Shown here one piece after another: positions 32,489 to 40,512 of a stretch of 64,000 bases of DNA. The DNA is taken from positions 372,001-436,000 of the forward strand of contig NZ_FOBX01000007.1 of assembly GCF_900109945.1 (NCBI RefSeq), read 5' to 3'. How positions within the stretch are numbered: position 1 is the stretch's first letter; the number at the start of each line of letters is the position of its first letter. The stretch is from Bradyrhizobium sp. OK095 (lineage in GTDB: Bacteria > Pseudomonadota > Alphaproteobacteria > Rhizobiales > Xanthobacteraceae). A model generated the notes under the pieces. The model did no database searches, was not told where the DNA came from, and saw only the letters and a list, made by a program, of their open reading frames with translations. The position numbers were made by a program, and so were the translations under genes.

Positions 32489-32827
32489 GTGAAGAAAATC
32501 GAAGCCATCATCAAGCCATTCAAGCTCGACGAGGTGAAGGAAGCGCTTCAGGAAGTCGGCCTGCAAGGCATCACCGTGACCGAAGCCAAGGGCTTTGGCC
32601 GCCAGAAGGGCCACGCCGAGCTCTACCGCGGCGCAGAATACATCGTCGACTTCCTGCCCAAGGTGAAGATCGAGATCGTGATCGGCGACGATCTGGTCGA
32701 GCGCGCCATCGACGCGATCCGCCGCGCCGCGCAAACCGGGCGCATCGGCGACGGCAAGATTTTCGTCTCCAACATCGAAGAGGCGATCCGCATCCGAACC
32801 GGCGAATCCGGGCTGGACGCTATCTGA
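32489..32827 (+). CDS. glnB: Nitrogen regulatory protein PII
   Basis: A 112-residue protein from a GTG at 32489 (MKKIEAIIKPFKLDEVKEAL), preceded by GGGAGG. It includes the T-loop with the uridylylated Tyr51 (KGHAELYRGAEYIVDFLPK), the B-loop (RTGRIGDGKIFV) and the C-terminal RIRTGESGLDAI. It senses 2-oxoglutarate, ATP/ADP and, through GlnD, glutamine, then controls GlnE, NtrB and other targets. The length is canonical. An upstream in-frame ATG at 32462 would add nine unlikely residues. It precedes glnA by 153 bp in the classic pair. Confidence 0.97.
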   Translation: MKKIEAIIKPFKLDEVKEALQEVGLQGITVTEAKGFGRQKGHAELYRGAEYIVDFLPKVKIEIVIGDDLVERAIDAIRRAAQTGRIGDGKIFVSNIEEAIRIRTGESGLDAI

Positions 32828-32980
32828 GCCGGGTGCTATCCCGCATTTTGCGACACTCTGACAAGAAATAAGGCTGCTTCGGCGGCCTGATTTCGTTTAT
32901 GCGGTCGCGCAAAACTCGCCCAAAAGCGAGAATAATTTTGCTCATCTGGAAACCGACCCGCAGAGCCAAAAGGGGTATGC

Positions 32981-34390
32981 ATGAAGACCGCCAAAGACGT
33001 CCTGAAATCGATCAAGGACAACGACGTTAAGTACGTCGACCTGCGCTTCACCGATCCGCGCGGCAAGTGGCAGCATGTGACGTTCGACATCAGCATGATC
33101 GATGAAGATATCTTCGCCGAAGGAACGATGTTCGACGGCTCCTCGATCGCTGGCTGGAAGGCGATCAACGAGTCCGACATGTGCCTGATGCCGGACCCGG
33201 TGACCGCGACGATCGATCCGTTCTTCGCCGAGACCACCATGGTCATCACCTGCGACGTGCTCGAGCCGACCACCGGCGAGCCCTACAACCGCGACCCCCG
33301 CGGCATCGCCAAGAAGGCGGAAGCCATGGTGAAGTCGATGGGCGTGGGCGACAGCGTGTTCGTCGGCCCCGAAGCCGAGTTCTTCGTGTTCGACGACGTG
33401 CGCTTCTCGTCGGGCCCCTACAACACCGGCTTCCGTCTCGACTCCTCGGAGCTGCCGACCAACTCCGACACCGAATATGAAGGCGGCAATCTCGGCCACC
33501 GCATCCGCACCAAGGGCGGCTACTTCCCGGTCCCGCCGCAGGACTCGGTGCAGGACATGCGCTCGGAAATGCTCGGCGCCATGGCCAAGATGGGCGTCAA
33601 GGTCGAGAAGCACCATCACGAAGTTGCTTCCGCCCAGCACGAGCTCGGCATGAAGTTCGACACGCTGACGCTGATGGCCGACCACATGCAGATCTACAAA
33701 TACTGCATCCACCAGGTCGCGCACATCTACGGCAAGACCGCCACTTTCATGCCGAAGCCGATCTTTGGCGACAACGGCTCGGGCATGCACGTGCACCAGT
33801 CGATCTGGAAGGACGGCAAGCCGGTGTTCGCCGGCAACAAATACGCCGACCTGTCGGAGACCTGCCTCCACTACATCGGCGGCATCATCAAGCACGCCAA
33901 GGCGATCAACGCCTTCACCAACCCGTCGACCAACTCCTACAAGCGTCTGGTCCCGGGCTATGAGGCTCCCGTGCTGCTCGCCTATTCCGCGCGCAACCGC
34001 TCGGCCTCCTGCCGCATCCCCTACACGTCGAACCCGAAGGCCAAGCGCGTCGAGGTCCGCTTCCCCGATCCGCTCGCCAACCCCTATCTCGGCTTCGCTT
34101 CGATGCTGATGGCCGGCCTCGACGGCATCAAGAACAAGATCGATCCGGGTCCGGCGATGGACAAGGACCTCTACGATCTGCCGAAGGAAGAGCTGAAGCA
34201 GATCCCGACCGTCTGCGGTTCGCTCCGCGAGGCGCTGGAAAACCTCGACAAGGACCGCGGCTTCCTCAAGGCCGGCGGCGTGTTCGACGACGACTTCATC
34301 GACGCTTACATCGAGCTGAAGATGACCGAAGTCGCCCGCTTCGAAATGACCCCGCATCCGGTCGAGTTCGACATGTACTATTCGGGCTAA
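32981..34390 (+). CDS. glnA: Type I glutamine synthetase
   Basis: A 469-residue enzyme joining ammonia to glutamate with ATP; the active form is a dodecamer. Signatures: FTDPRGKWQHVTF, MFDGSSIAGWKAINESDM (Asp latch), VGPEAEFFVFDDV (metal site), the ATP-binding KPIFGDNGSGMHVHQSIWK, and RIPYTSNPKAKRVEVRFPDP. The adenylylation Tyr is present in DKDLYDLPKEEL, so GlnE can control it. It is transcribed with glnB from the sigma-54 promoter and possibly from a second promoter in the 153-bp gap. A strong terminator follows. Confidence 0.98.
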   Translation: MKTAKDVLKSIKDNDVKYVDLRFTDPRGKWQHVTFDISMIDEDIFAEGTMFDGSSIAGWKAINESDMCLMPDPVTATIDPFFAETTMVITCDVLEPTTGEPYNRDPRGIAKKAEAMVKSMGVGDSVFVGPEAEFFVFDDVRFSSGPYNTGFRLDSSELPTNSDTEYEGGNLGHRIRTKGGYFPVPPQDSVQDMRSEMLGAMAKMGVKVEKHHHEVASAQHELGMKFDTLTLMADHMQIYKYCIHQVAHIYGKTATFMPKPIFGDNGSGMHVHQSIWKDGKPVFAGNKYADLSETCLHYIGGIIKHAKAINAFTNPSTNSYKRLVPGYEAPVLLAYSARNRSASCRIPYTSNPKAKRVEVRFPDPLANPYLGFASMLMAGLDGIKNKIDPGPAMDKDLYDLPKEELKQIPTVCGSLREALENLDKDRGFLKAGGVFDDDFIDAYIELKMTEVARFEMTPHPVEFDMYYSG

Positions 34391-34417
34391 GCCGCTCGAA
34401 CAGGACACGACACGCGA

Positions 34418-34445
34418 AAGGCGCCCCTCGGGGCGCCTTTTTGTT
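34418..34445 (+). terminator. Terminator of glnA
   Basis: AAAGGCGCCCC / GGGGCGCCTTT perfect hairpin with a 2-base centre, followed by a T-rich tract, 28 bp past the stop. Confidence 0.93.
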
Positions 34446-34605
34446 TTGGGCATGGGATGCGGAGACTGAAAGCCGTCAACTTTCGTTCTGCATCTGACTC
34501 CACTTCGTTCTCAAAGAACGAATCGGAGTCGCGAAAATCGGCGTGCACCAATTCTTGCTGATTGGTTTATTCCGTCCAGGATATTTCGAACGCAGTCCTA
34601 TCGCT

Positions 34606-34869
34606 CTACGGCTTGGGCCTTGCGACCCGCACCCCATCGGCCCCGATCGCGCCGAACGTGCTCGCGATGATCTCGCTCGTCGGCTGCATGCCGCCGAGCG
34701 ACCAGTGCGATGGCTCCTGCTCCTCGATCCGGACCCAGATATTTTTGCGGAACTCCGGGCTGCCGTGCCCTTCGACCTCGACCATCAGGTCGGTGACGCG
34801 TTCGAGCAGCGTCTTCTTCTGCGCGGCGTCCAGAATTCCGCGGACGGTGGAAATGGTGATGTAAGGCAT
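34606..34869 (-). CDS. Tautomerase family protein (4-oxalocrotonate tautomerase-like)
   Basis: An 87-residue protein from the ATG at 34869, which places the catalytic Pro at position 2 (MPYITISTVRGILDAAQKK). The helical motif LLERVTDLMVEVEGHGSPEFRKNIWVRIEEQEPSHWSLGG follows. Family members use the N-terminal Pro as acid/base for keto-enol isomerisation. It is divergent from the GlxA-type regulator, which probably controls it. A start 12 bases further upstream would hide the Pro and was rejected. Confidence 0.85.
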   Translation of the reverse strand: MPYITISTVRGILDAAQKKTLLERVTDLMVEVEGHGSPEFRKNIWVRIEEQEPSHWSLGGMQPTSEIIASTFGAIGADGVRVARPKP

Positions 34870-35017
34870 GTCTCTCTCCAATCATGTCGTGTGACGACGG
34901 AGCGAATTTGGACCTGGCAAGCCCGGCGAGGCAGTGGCGGATAAGACAGAGATCGGGCAATTTCCGCCACGCATCGCCCGGCCTGATCGGATAGGATCGC
35001 GGCAGTCGGGAGATCCC

Positions 35018-35995
35018 ATGAAGCTCGCAATTCTCGCACTGGAAGGTTGCATGCACTCGGCGATCGCCGGCGTCGCCGACATCCTGTCGATCGCCAATCA
35101 CGTGATGCAGCAGAGCGAGGCAAGACCCCGCTTCACCTGGCAGACGCTCTCGCTCGACGGCAGCGACGTGCGCGCCGGCGGCGGCCAGATGGTCACGGTC
35201 GATGGCGCGATCGGCAAGCGCGCGAGCTTCGATGCGATCCTCGTCCCCGGCAACCTCGTCGATCACGTCACGGCCGAGCGCCTGCAACCGCAATATGCGC
35301 GCGCTGGCGCCTGGCTGCGGCGGCAGCATGCGAACGGCCGGCTGATCGGCGCGTTTTGCAGCGGCGTGTTCCTGCTGGCAGGCAGCGGCCTGCTCGACAA
35401 CCGCCGCGCCACCATCACCTGGTGGCTGCAAGGCGAGCTGCGGCAGCGTCACCCCGCCGTCGACCTTGCCGCCGACGCGGTCGTCACCGTGGCCGACCGC
35501 ATCGTCTGCGCGGCCGGCCCGATGTCGTGGGTCGATCTCCTGCTCCGCCTGATCGAGATCGTCGACGGCAAGGACATCGCAAAACTCTGTGCGGACTATG
35601 TCGTCATCGACACCGCCCAGCGTACCCAATCGATCTTCATGCCGGTCGGCTATCTGCTCTCGCAGGACCCGATGCTGACCAAAGCCGACCTGCTGGTTCG
35701 CCGCACCGGCAAGAGCCCGATGACGGTCAAGCGCCTTGCAAGCGCGCTCGGCCTCAGCGAGCGCACGCTGAACCGGAAGTTTCAGGAGCTCACGCGCGAG
35801 CCGCCGCAGGCCTTCATCATGCGCCGCCGCGTCGAGCATGCGCGCACGCTGCTGGAGACGACGACCCAACCGGTCAAGACCATCGCACGCGCAGCCGGCT
35901 ATGAAGACGAGAGCAGTTTTCGCAAGGCGTTCCGCAAGCTGACCCTGATGTCGCCGCAGGCCTATCGCGCGCGGCGGATGGAGCGGGCGGCGTAA
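35018..35995 (+). CDS. GlxA-family AraC-type transcriptional regulator with DJ-1/PfpI domain
   Basis: A 325-residue protein. The N-terminal ~190 residues form a class I amidotransferase-like (DJ-1/PfpI) sensor domain (LAILALEGCMHSAIAGVADIL, GAFCSGVFLLAGSGLLDNRRATITWW). The C-terminal ~95 residues are a double helix-turn-helix AraC domain (VKRLASALGLSERTLNRKFQELTREPPQAFIMRRRVEHARTLLETT, TIARAAGYEDESSFRKAFRKLTLMSPQAYR). The Cys in the nucleophile-elbow region (FCSG) may bind a ligand rather than catalyse. The start at 35018 has GGGAG upstream. It is an activator or repressor of unknown regulon, likely including the divergent tautomerase. Confidence 0.9.
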   Translation: MKLAILALEGCMHSAIAGVADILSIANHVMQQSEARPRFTWQTLSLDGSDVRAGGGQMVTVDGAIGKRASFDAILVPGNLVDHVTAERLQPQYARAGAWLRRQHANGRLIGAFCSGVFLLAGSGLLDNRRATITWWLQGELRQRHPAVDLAADAVVTVADRIVCAAGPMSWVDLLLRLIEIVDGKDIAKLCADYVVIDTAQRTQSIFMPVGYLLSQDPMLTKADLLVRRTGKSPMTVKRLASALGLSERTLNRKFQELTREPPQAFIMRRRVEHARTLLETTTQPVKTIARAAGYEDESSFRKAFRKLTLMSPQAYRARRMERAA

Positions 35996-36002
35996 ACTTC
36001 CG

Positions 36003-36380
36003 CTAGGCCGCCTTCAGACGATACGGCTTGACCAAAATCTCGGCCGGCACCTTCCAGGCCTCACTGATCCTGAAGATCATCTCTACGGTCAGCGCACGCC
36101 TTCGGTTCAATATCTCGGACGCACGTGAGCGTGAGCCCAACAAGTCCGCAAGCTCTGCCTGAGTATGGCCGCCCTCGTCGATCAAATAGTTCAGCATATC
36201 GATGGGATCCAGGCGCGACGTATCGATCGGCCAATGCGCGGCCTCGTATTTCTCAACGAGCGTCGCGAGAATATCGAGCTTGTCGCCGTCATCGGTTCCG
36301 GGCTCTGCGTCCCAGAGCCTCTGGATCTCGGCGACAGCGGCATCGTAGTCCGCTTCTGTCCGAATAGGATGGATATCCAT
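36003..36380 (-). CDS. higA: HigA-type antitoxin (helix-turn-helix)
   Basis: A 125-residue protein. The N-terminal acidic region (IRTEADYDAAVAEIQRLWDAEPGTDDGDKLDILATLVEKYE) fits the HigA toxin-binding segment, and the C-terminal helix-turn-helix is GHTQAELADLLGSRSRASEILNRRRALTVEMIFRISEAWKVPAEILV. It neutralises the HigB toxin encoded 9 bp upstream and should repress the operon. It belongs to a different antitoxin subfamily from the one at 29.6 kb. Confidence 0.9.
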   Translation of the reverse strand: MDIHPIRTEADYDAAVAEIQRLWDAEPGTDDGDKLDILATLVEKYEAAHWPIDTSRLDPIDMLNYLIDEGGHTQAELADLLGSRSRASEILNRRRALTVEMIFRISEAWKVPAEILVKPYRLKAA

Positions 36381-36389
36381 AGCGCCTCC

Positions 36390-36701
36390 TCAGTACATCG
36401 CGACCGTCAGAGCATCGATCTTGTCGTATTCCGCATGCGTGCCGACAAACTTGATGAACGCAATTTGATGCTTGAATGCGAATGCGACGATCAGACGGAA
36501 ATTGCCGCCCGCAATTTCAAACCGCGCTCGCTGTCCATTCAGAACAACCACCCCGGGTACGGTCATTTGGATGTCGTTCATCGAAGTCCATTGGGCGGCC
36601 CTCACGAGTTTGATCCATCGGGCAATCGCAGGCTTCGCCTTGGGATTTGCAGCAACGAACTTGGCCAATGTGGATTGCTTTATGATCCTCACGAGATACA
36701 T
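36390..36701 (-). CDS. higB: HigB-type mRNA interferase toxin
   Basis: A 103-residue protein with the HigB signature: IIKQSTLAKFVAANPKAKPAIARWIKLVRAAQW, then GGNFRLIVAFAFKHQIAFIKFVGTHAEYDKID. Conserved HAEYDKI and the Arg of NFRLIV are present, so it looks active; relatives cleave translated mRNAs. The start at 36701 (MYLVRII) fits homologues; an ATG six bases earlier lies inside an operator-like palindrome. Toxin-first order is typical of higBA. Confidence 0.92.
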   Translation of the reverse strand: MYLVRIIKQSTLAKFVAANPKAKPAIARWIKLVRAAQWTSMNDIQMTVPGVVVLNGQRARFEIAGGNFRLIVAFAFKHQIAFIKFVGTHAEYDKIDALTVAMY

Positions 36702-36715
36702 TCCCATATTGGGAA
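36701..36715. promoter_or_regulatory. Palindrome overlapping the higB start, probable HigA operator
   Basis: TTCCCA-TAT-TGGGAA: 6-bp arms and a 3-base centre, touching the higB start codon. The overlap suggests very short or leaderless mRNA and direct autorepression. Confidence 0.5.
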
Positions 36716-36805
36716 CATGCCGTCAAGCAGGTTGGATGCGCAGGGGCCGATAGTTGGAGCCCGAATGATACTCGCGCCAGTCTGTGACCCGAGGTCTCCA
36801 CGTCG

Positions 36806-37414
36806 TCACTTATCCGGAAAATTCACCCCGATCTCCGTGACCACCGGCGCCCATTTCACCAGCGCCGCGTTGTCGGAGGCGGCCTTCACGCCGTCACCAA
36901 GCAGCGACTTCGGCGCGGCGGCGTTCTTGCCGAAGCGGATCGTCACCGTGCAGCCGCCCTGCAATGGGCGTACGAGCGCGCCGCCCTTCCAGTCGGTGAC
37001 GAAGCCGCCATAATCCCATTCGAAGCCGCTGACCATGAACGGCTTGCCGTTGGCCTTCTGCACCTCCGCAAGGCTCGATCCGATCGTGACGCCGCTAACG
37101 TTCCAGCGGCTGGTCCTGGCGGTGTCGCGCAAGGTCAAGCCGGAGGCGCGCTTGGCCTTGTCGTCGGTGAAGGCGACCTCGATGCGGCGGTCCATCGCCT
37201 TCGGAAACAGCACGACGCCCTTGTATTTCTCGCCCTCGGCGCCCGGCAGGTCCTCCACCACGGCCTCCTTGCCGAAGCGCTGTTTCAGGCTTCGTTCGGT
37301 GTCGTCAGGCGCAACAGGTGAAGCGCAAGTGACCGGGCCTTCCTGCGGCGGGGCGGTTTGGGCGAATGCGGGGGAAGCGAGCAGGACAAGGGCGGCGGCA
37401 ATATTGCGTATCAT
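36806..37414 (-). CDS. Exported hypothetical protein
   Basis: A 202-residue protein with a signal peptide (MIRNIAAALVLLASPAFAQ). The mature part is beta-rich with two Cys (VTCASP, QGGCTVTIRF) that could form a disulfide. The stretch SGVTIGSSLAEVQKANGKPFMVSGFEWDYGGFVTDW resembles a periplasmic beta-fold repeated in proteobacterial proteins of unknown function. No catalytic motif is visible, and it shares no operon with its neighbours. Confidence 0.75.
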   Translation of the reverse strand: MIRNIAAALVLLASPAFAQTAPPQEGPVTCASPVAPDDTERSLKQRFGKEAVVEDLPGAEGEKYKGVVLFPKAMDRRIEVAFTDDKAKRASGLTLRDTARTSRWNVSGVTIGSSLAEVQKANGKPFMVSGFEWDYGGFVTDWKGGALVRPLQGGCTVTIRFGKNAAAPKSLLGDGVKAASDNAALVKWAPVVTEIGVNFPDK

Positions 37415-37503
37415 CGGGCTGCAATTCCAATTTCAAAACCGAATTGAAACGTAGCGCGCCCGGATGATCCGGCACAACTCGAATCGCGATAGTGCTTCCT
37501 CCT

Positions 37504-37583
37504 CGTCATTGCGAGCGCAGCGAAGCAATCCAGACTGCCACCGCGGAAAGACTCTGGATTGCTTCGCTGCGCTCGCAATGACG
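37504..37583. repeat. Palindromic dispersed repeat, family A, copy 2 (31-bp perfect arms)
   Basis: Left arm (37504-37534) and right arm (37553-37583) are perfect 31-bp inverted copies beginning CGTCATTGCGAGCGCAGCG and reaching ATCCAGA, around an 18-base centre. The left ~45 bases match the copy at 16592-16684. As RNA it would form a very stable hairpin. It lies between two minus-strand genes. Confidence 0.9.
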
Positions 37584-37627
37584 ATGCCGCTGGAGAGATG
37601 CGCCAAACTCCCCTCTCCGCGCGCGGC

Positions 37628-38401
37628 TCACGCCGTCGCGCGCTGGCGTTCGACCAGGGCTTCGCCGAAAGCCTGGAACAGCTTTCGGTTGATCGGATTT
37701 TGCTGCGGGTCGTATTCGGCGTGCCATTGCACACCGAGCGCGAAGGTCGGGGCTTCCGCGATGCGGATCGCCTCGATGGTGCCGTCTTCGGCGACGCCTT
37801 CGATCAGCACGCGCTTGCCGGGATCGAGGATGCCCTGGCCATGCAGCGAATTGACCCTGATCTTCTCGCAGCCGAGCAGTCTTGCGAACGCGCCGCCCGG
37901 CGTCAGGTCGACGTCGTGACGGTCGGCGAACACCACGGTCGGATCGGGATGGATCTCGCCGTTCTCGAGCCGGGGCATGCGGTGGTTCATGCGGCCGGGG
38001 ATTTCGCGGATCTCGGGGTGCAGCGAGCCGCCGAAGGCCACGTTCATCTCCTGCAGTCCGCGGCAGATGCCGAACAGCGGAACGCCGCGGGCGACGCAGG
38101 CGACCGAAAGCGCCAGCGCGACCTCATCGCGATGGATATCGTAGGGTTCGTGCCGCTCACACGGATCGACATTAAAGCGAGTCGGATGGACGTTGGCGCG
38201 GGCGCCGGTGAGCACGATCCCGTCGACCACGTCGAGCAGCGCGCTAATATCAGTGATATCAGGCGAGCCCGCGAACATCATCGGCAAGCCGCCGGAGACC
38301 TCGGCCACGGCGCGCAGATTGCGCTCGCCGACCATCTGCACCTGAAATCGATTCTCGATGCGAGTGGCGTTCCCGATTACGCCGACGACCGGCTTTCTCA
38401 T
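37628..38401 (-). CDS. Gamma-glutamyl-gamma-aminobutyrate hydrolase family protein (class I amidotransferase-like)
   Basis: A 257-residue protein with the peptidase C26 motifs: VVDGIVLTGARANVHPTRF, the nucleophile-elbow LFGICRGLQEMNVAFGGSL (catalytic Cys), VNSLHGQGI and the His-x-Glu pair FALGVQWHAEYDP. Relatives such as PuuD cleave gamma-Glu-GABA in putrescine breakdown, but no other puu genes are nearby. The ATG at 38401 follows GGAG; longer frames reach into the neighbouring gene and lack similarity. Confidence 0.9.
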   Translation of the reverse strand: MRKPVVGVIGNATRIENRFQVQMVGERNLRAVAEVSGGLPMMFAGSPDITDISALLDVVDGIVLTGARANVHPTRFNVDPCERHEPYDIHRDEVALALSVACVARGVPLFGICRGLQEMNVAFGGSLHPEIREIPGRMNHRMPRLENGEIHPDPTVVFADRHDVDLTPGGAFARLLGCEKIRVNSLHGQGILDPGKRVLIEGVAEDGTIEAIRIAEAPTFALGVQWHAEYDPQQNPINRKLFQAFGEALVERQRATA

Positions 38402-38663
38402 CTCCCGTTCCGACCTCCTTGCCGAAAAAGATTCTCTAAACATGCCCCTCCGATGGAACAAATTCAACAGAAGGGATCGCGGGACGGCAATGCTATTTTC
38501 GCGCAAATGCCTCCCTAGGTCCTGCCAAGGGCCGTTATGGCACCACTTCGCGCCCACGGCGTTGGCCAAAGGCGCCGCAATCGCTTCAAACCGGGCGCGG
38601 CCCGGCTTGATCCTCGGCAGGATTTCGCGAAAGAGTGCCCGCCAGCTGCCGCAAGGACATGAT

Positions 38664-39803
38664 GTGACAATTCCTGCAAATGAACGGCCCCGGAGCCGCG
38701 ACGACTTGGCCTGGGCAATTTCGGTCGGCGGCATTGGCGTGGTGCTGTTCACCGCGCTGCTGGTCTTAACCTGGTATTTCGCGGCCACCGTGCTCCTGAT
38801 CTTCGCCGGCGTACTGCTCGGCCTCGGCCTCAACGCGTTGACCAATGCGCTCGGCCGCCACGTTCACCTGCCGCATGCCGTCCGGCTCGCGATAGTCTGC
38901 GTGGCGCTGGCCCTGATGCTTGCGGGTGTGGCCTATCTCGGCGGCGCAACCATCGCCGATCAGGCGTCGCTGCTCAGCAAAACCATCAAGTCGCAGCTTG
39001 CCAACGTCAAATCCTTCCTCGACAGCCACGGCGTCGACACCAGCTTCTTCGACTTCGGCAGCTCGGCGCCCGCCTCCCCAGACGCGACACCGGCCGATTC
39101 CAGCCCCTCGCCCGGGGCCGCGCCAAAAAGCGGGTTGTCCGGCGCAGGTGCCCTCGCCTCAAGTGGCGGGGCCATCGTGAGCCAGACCTTCAAGCTGCTG
39201 TTCGGCGCGATCAGCGCCGTCGGCAACATCTTCATCGTGCTGTTTCTCGGGCTCGCCTTCGCCGCCCAGCCCAGCGTCTATCACGATGGCCTGCTATTCC
39301 TCGCACCGGCGAAGCATCGCACCCGCATCGCCCTGATCATCGACCGCATCGGCGAGACGCTGGAGCGCTGGCTGGTCGCGCAGATCGTCGTCATGCTTGC
39401 TGTCGGCGCGGTGACCTGGATCGGACTTGCCATCATCGGCATCCCCGGCTCGTTCATCCTGGGGATCCAGGCCGGCCTGCTCGCCTTCATCCCGACCGTG
39501 GGTGCCATCATCGCCGGCGTCGTCGTGGTGCTCGCGAGCCTCGCCTCGGGCTGGATCCCGGCGCTGTCGGCCTTCATCCTCTTCATGGGCGTCCACGCCA
39601 TGGAGAGCTATGTGCTGACGCCGATCCTGCAGCGGCAGGCGCTCGACATCCCGCCGGCGACACTGTTCGCGTTCCAGATCCTGCTCGGCGTTGTGTTCGG
39701 AATCTGGGGCCTCGCGCTGGCGCTGCCCCTCGTCGCCATCGCCAAGGTCATGATCGACCATTTCAAGACGTATGAGGCGCCGCCTTTGGCGGAGGCGGCT
39801 TAA
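38664..39803 (+). CDS. AI-2E family transporter (PerM/YdiK-like membrane protein)
   Basis: A 379-residue protein from a GTG at 38664, with AAGGA upstream. It has about eight membrane helices (LAWAISVGGIGVVLFTALLVLTWYF ... FAAQPSVYHDGLLFLAPAKHRTRIALIIDRIGETLERWLVAQIVVMLAVGAVTWIGLAIIGIPG ... MGVHAMESYVLTPILQRQALDIPPATLFAFQILLG). A Pro/Ser/Ala-rich insertion (PASPDATPADSSPSPGAAPK) lies in the periplasmic loop. Family roles range from autoinducer export to Na+/H+ antiport, so the substrate is open. It is divergent from the hydrolase gene with about 260 bp between them and no gene in the gap. Confidence 0.88.
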   Translation: MTIPANERPRSRDDLAWAISVGGIGVVLFTALLVLTWYFAATVLLIFAGVLLGLGLNALTNALGRHVHLPHAVRLAIVCVALALMLAGVAYLGGATIADQASLLSKTIKSQLANVKSFLDSHGVDTSFFDFGSSAPASPDATPADSSPSPGAAPKSGLSGAGALASSGGAIVSQTFKLLFGAISAVGNIFIVLFLGLAFAAQPSVYHDGLLFLAPAKHRTRIALIIDRIGETLERWLVAQIVVMLAVGAVTWIGLAIIGIPGSFILGIQAGLLAFIPTVGAIIAGVVVVLASLASGWIPALSAFILFMGVHAMESYVLTPILQRQALDIPPATLFAFQILLGVVFGIWGLALALPLVAIAKVMIDHFKTYEAPPLAEAA

Positions 39804-39807
39804 CCCT

Positions 39808-40104
39808 TCAAGTCGTCAGCACGGTCTCGGTGTGCTCGACCTCGGGCGGCGCGGCAAAATACTGGCCGACGAGGCCGCGCCATTCGGTGAAGTTCTCGGA
39901 GCCGCGGAAATCGACGGTATGGTTTTCCAGCGTCGCCCATTTCACCATCAGCCGGTAACGCTGCGGCTTCTCGATCGACTTGTGCAGCTCAAAACCGTGA
40001 AAGCCCTTGGCGCGGCCGAAGGCGGCCTTGGCCTTGGCGACGGCGGCCTCAAAATCCTTCTCGCTGCCCGGCTTGACGTCGATTTGCGCAATCTCGGTGA
40101 TCAT
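39808..40104 (-). CDS. Antibiotic biosynthesis monooxygenase (ABM) domain protein
   Basis: A 98-residue protein of the dimeric ferredoxin-like alpha-beta barrel type: MITEIAQIDVKPGSEKDFEAAVAKAKAAFGRAKGFHGFELHKSIEKPQRYRLMVKWATLENHTVDFRGSENFTEWRGLV. Such proteins include cofactor-free monooxygenases and heme-degrading enzymes, but most are uncharacterised. It stands alone and is convergent with the AI-2E permease gene. Confidence 0.82.
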   Translation of the reverse strand: MITEIAQIDVKPGSEKDFEAAVAKAKAAFGRAKGFHGFELHKSIEKPQRYRLMVKWATLENHTVDFRGSENFTEWRGLVGQYFAAPPEVEHTETVLTT

Positions 40105-40154
40105 CGGTTTCCACCCTTTATTGTTCGATGGGCGTGTCTACCGCAGCTGCGGGC

Positions 40155-40180
40155 AAAGAAAAAGGCGCCGAAACGGCGCC
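40155..40180 (-). terminator. Terminator of the 78-residue membrane protein gene
   Basis: On the minus strand GGCGCCG-TTT-CGGCGCC followed by TTTTTCTTT. It lies 39 bp past the stop at 40219. Confidence 0.88.
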
Positions 40181-40218
40181 CTGCCAAGTCCAAAACAAGG
40201 TCCAAAAATGCAGATCAC

Positions 40219-40455
40219 TCAGGCGAACAGCAGCACCGTGGCCGCCACGACCAGCGCACAGCCGGCGAACAGCGCGATCGGCCAATAGCTGCGGCTCTGG
40301 GTATAGCGCCCCTGGGCGCGGCGCTCGGCGATGAGCGCCGTCTCGTATTCGTCCGCGGTCGAGAACAGACAGGCGAAGCCGCCACGTGCCGAAGCAGCGT
40401 GAGCTTCGAGCGACATCAGGGCAGCCTGCGGGTTCTGTCGACGGATCGATTCCAT
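40219..40455 (-). CDS. Small membrane protein of unknown function
   Basis: A 78-residue protein with a soluble N-terminal half (MSLEAHAASARGGFACLFSTADEYETALIAERRAQGRYTQ) and one C-terminal membrane helix (YWPIALFAGCALVVAATVLLFA). The tail-anchored layout suggests a cytoplasmic head facing the inner membrane. It sits 57 bp downstream of the diguanylate cyclase gene on the same strand and may be co-transcribed with it. No motif is recognised. Confidence 0.65.
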   Translation of the reverse strand: MESIRRQNPQAALMSLEAHAASARGGFACLFSTADEYETALIAERRAQGRYTQSRSYWPIALFAGCALVVAATVLLFA

Positions 40456-40512
40456 GACCGCAATGGTAGGGATCGAATGGTAAACAGGGGATTACCGCTA
40501 GGCCCCCGCGTA

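Noticed and set aside
32942..34453. 503-codon minus-strand frame opposite glnA
   Set aside because: Antisense shadow; glnA on the plus strand is complete and conserved.
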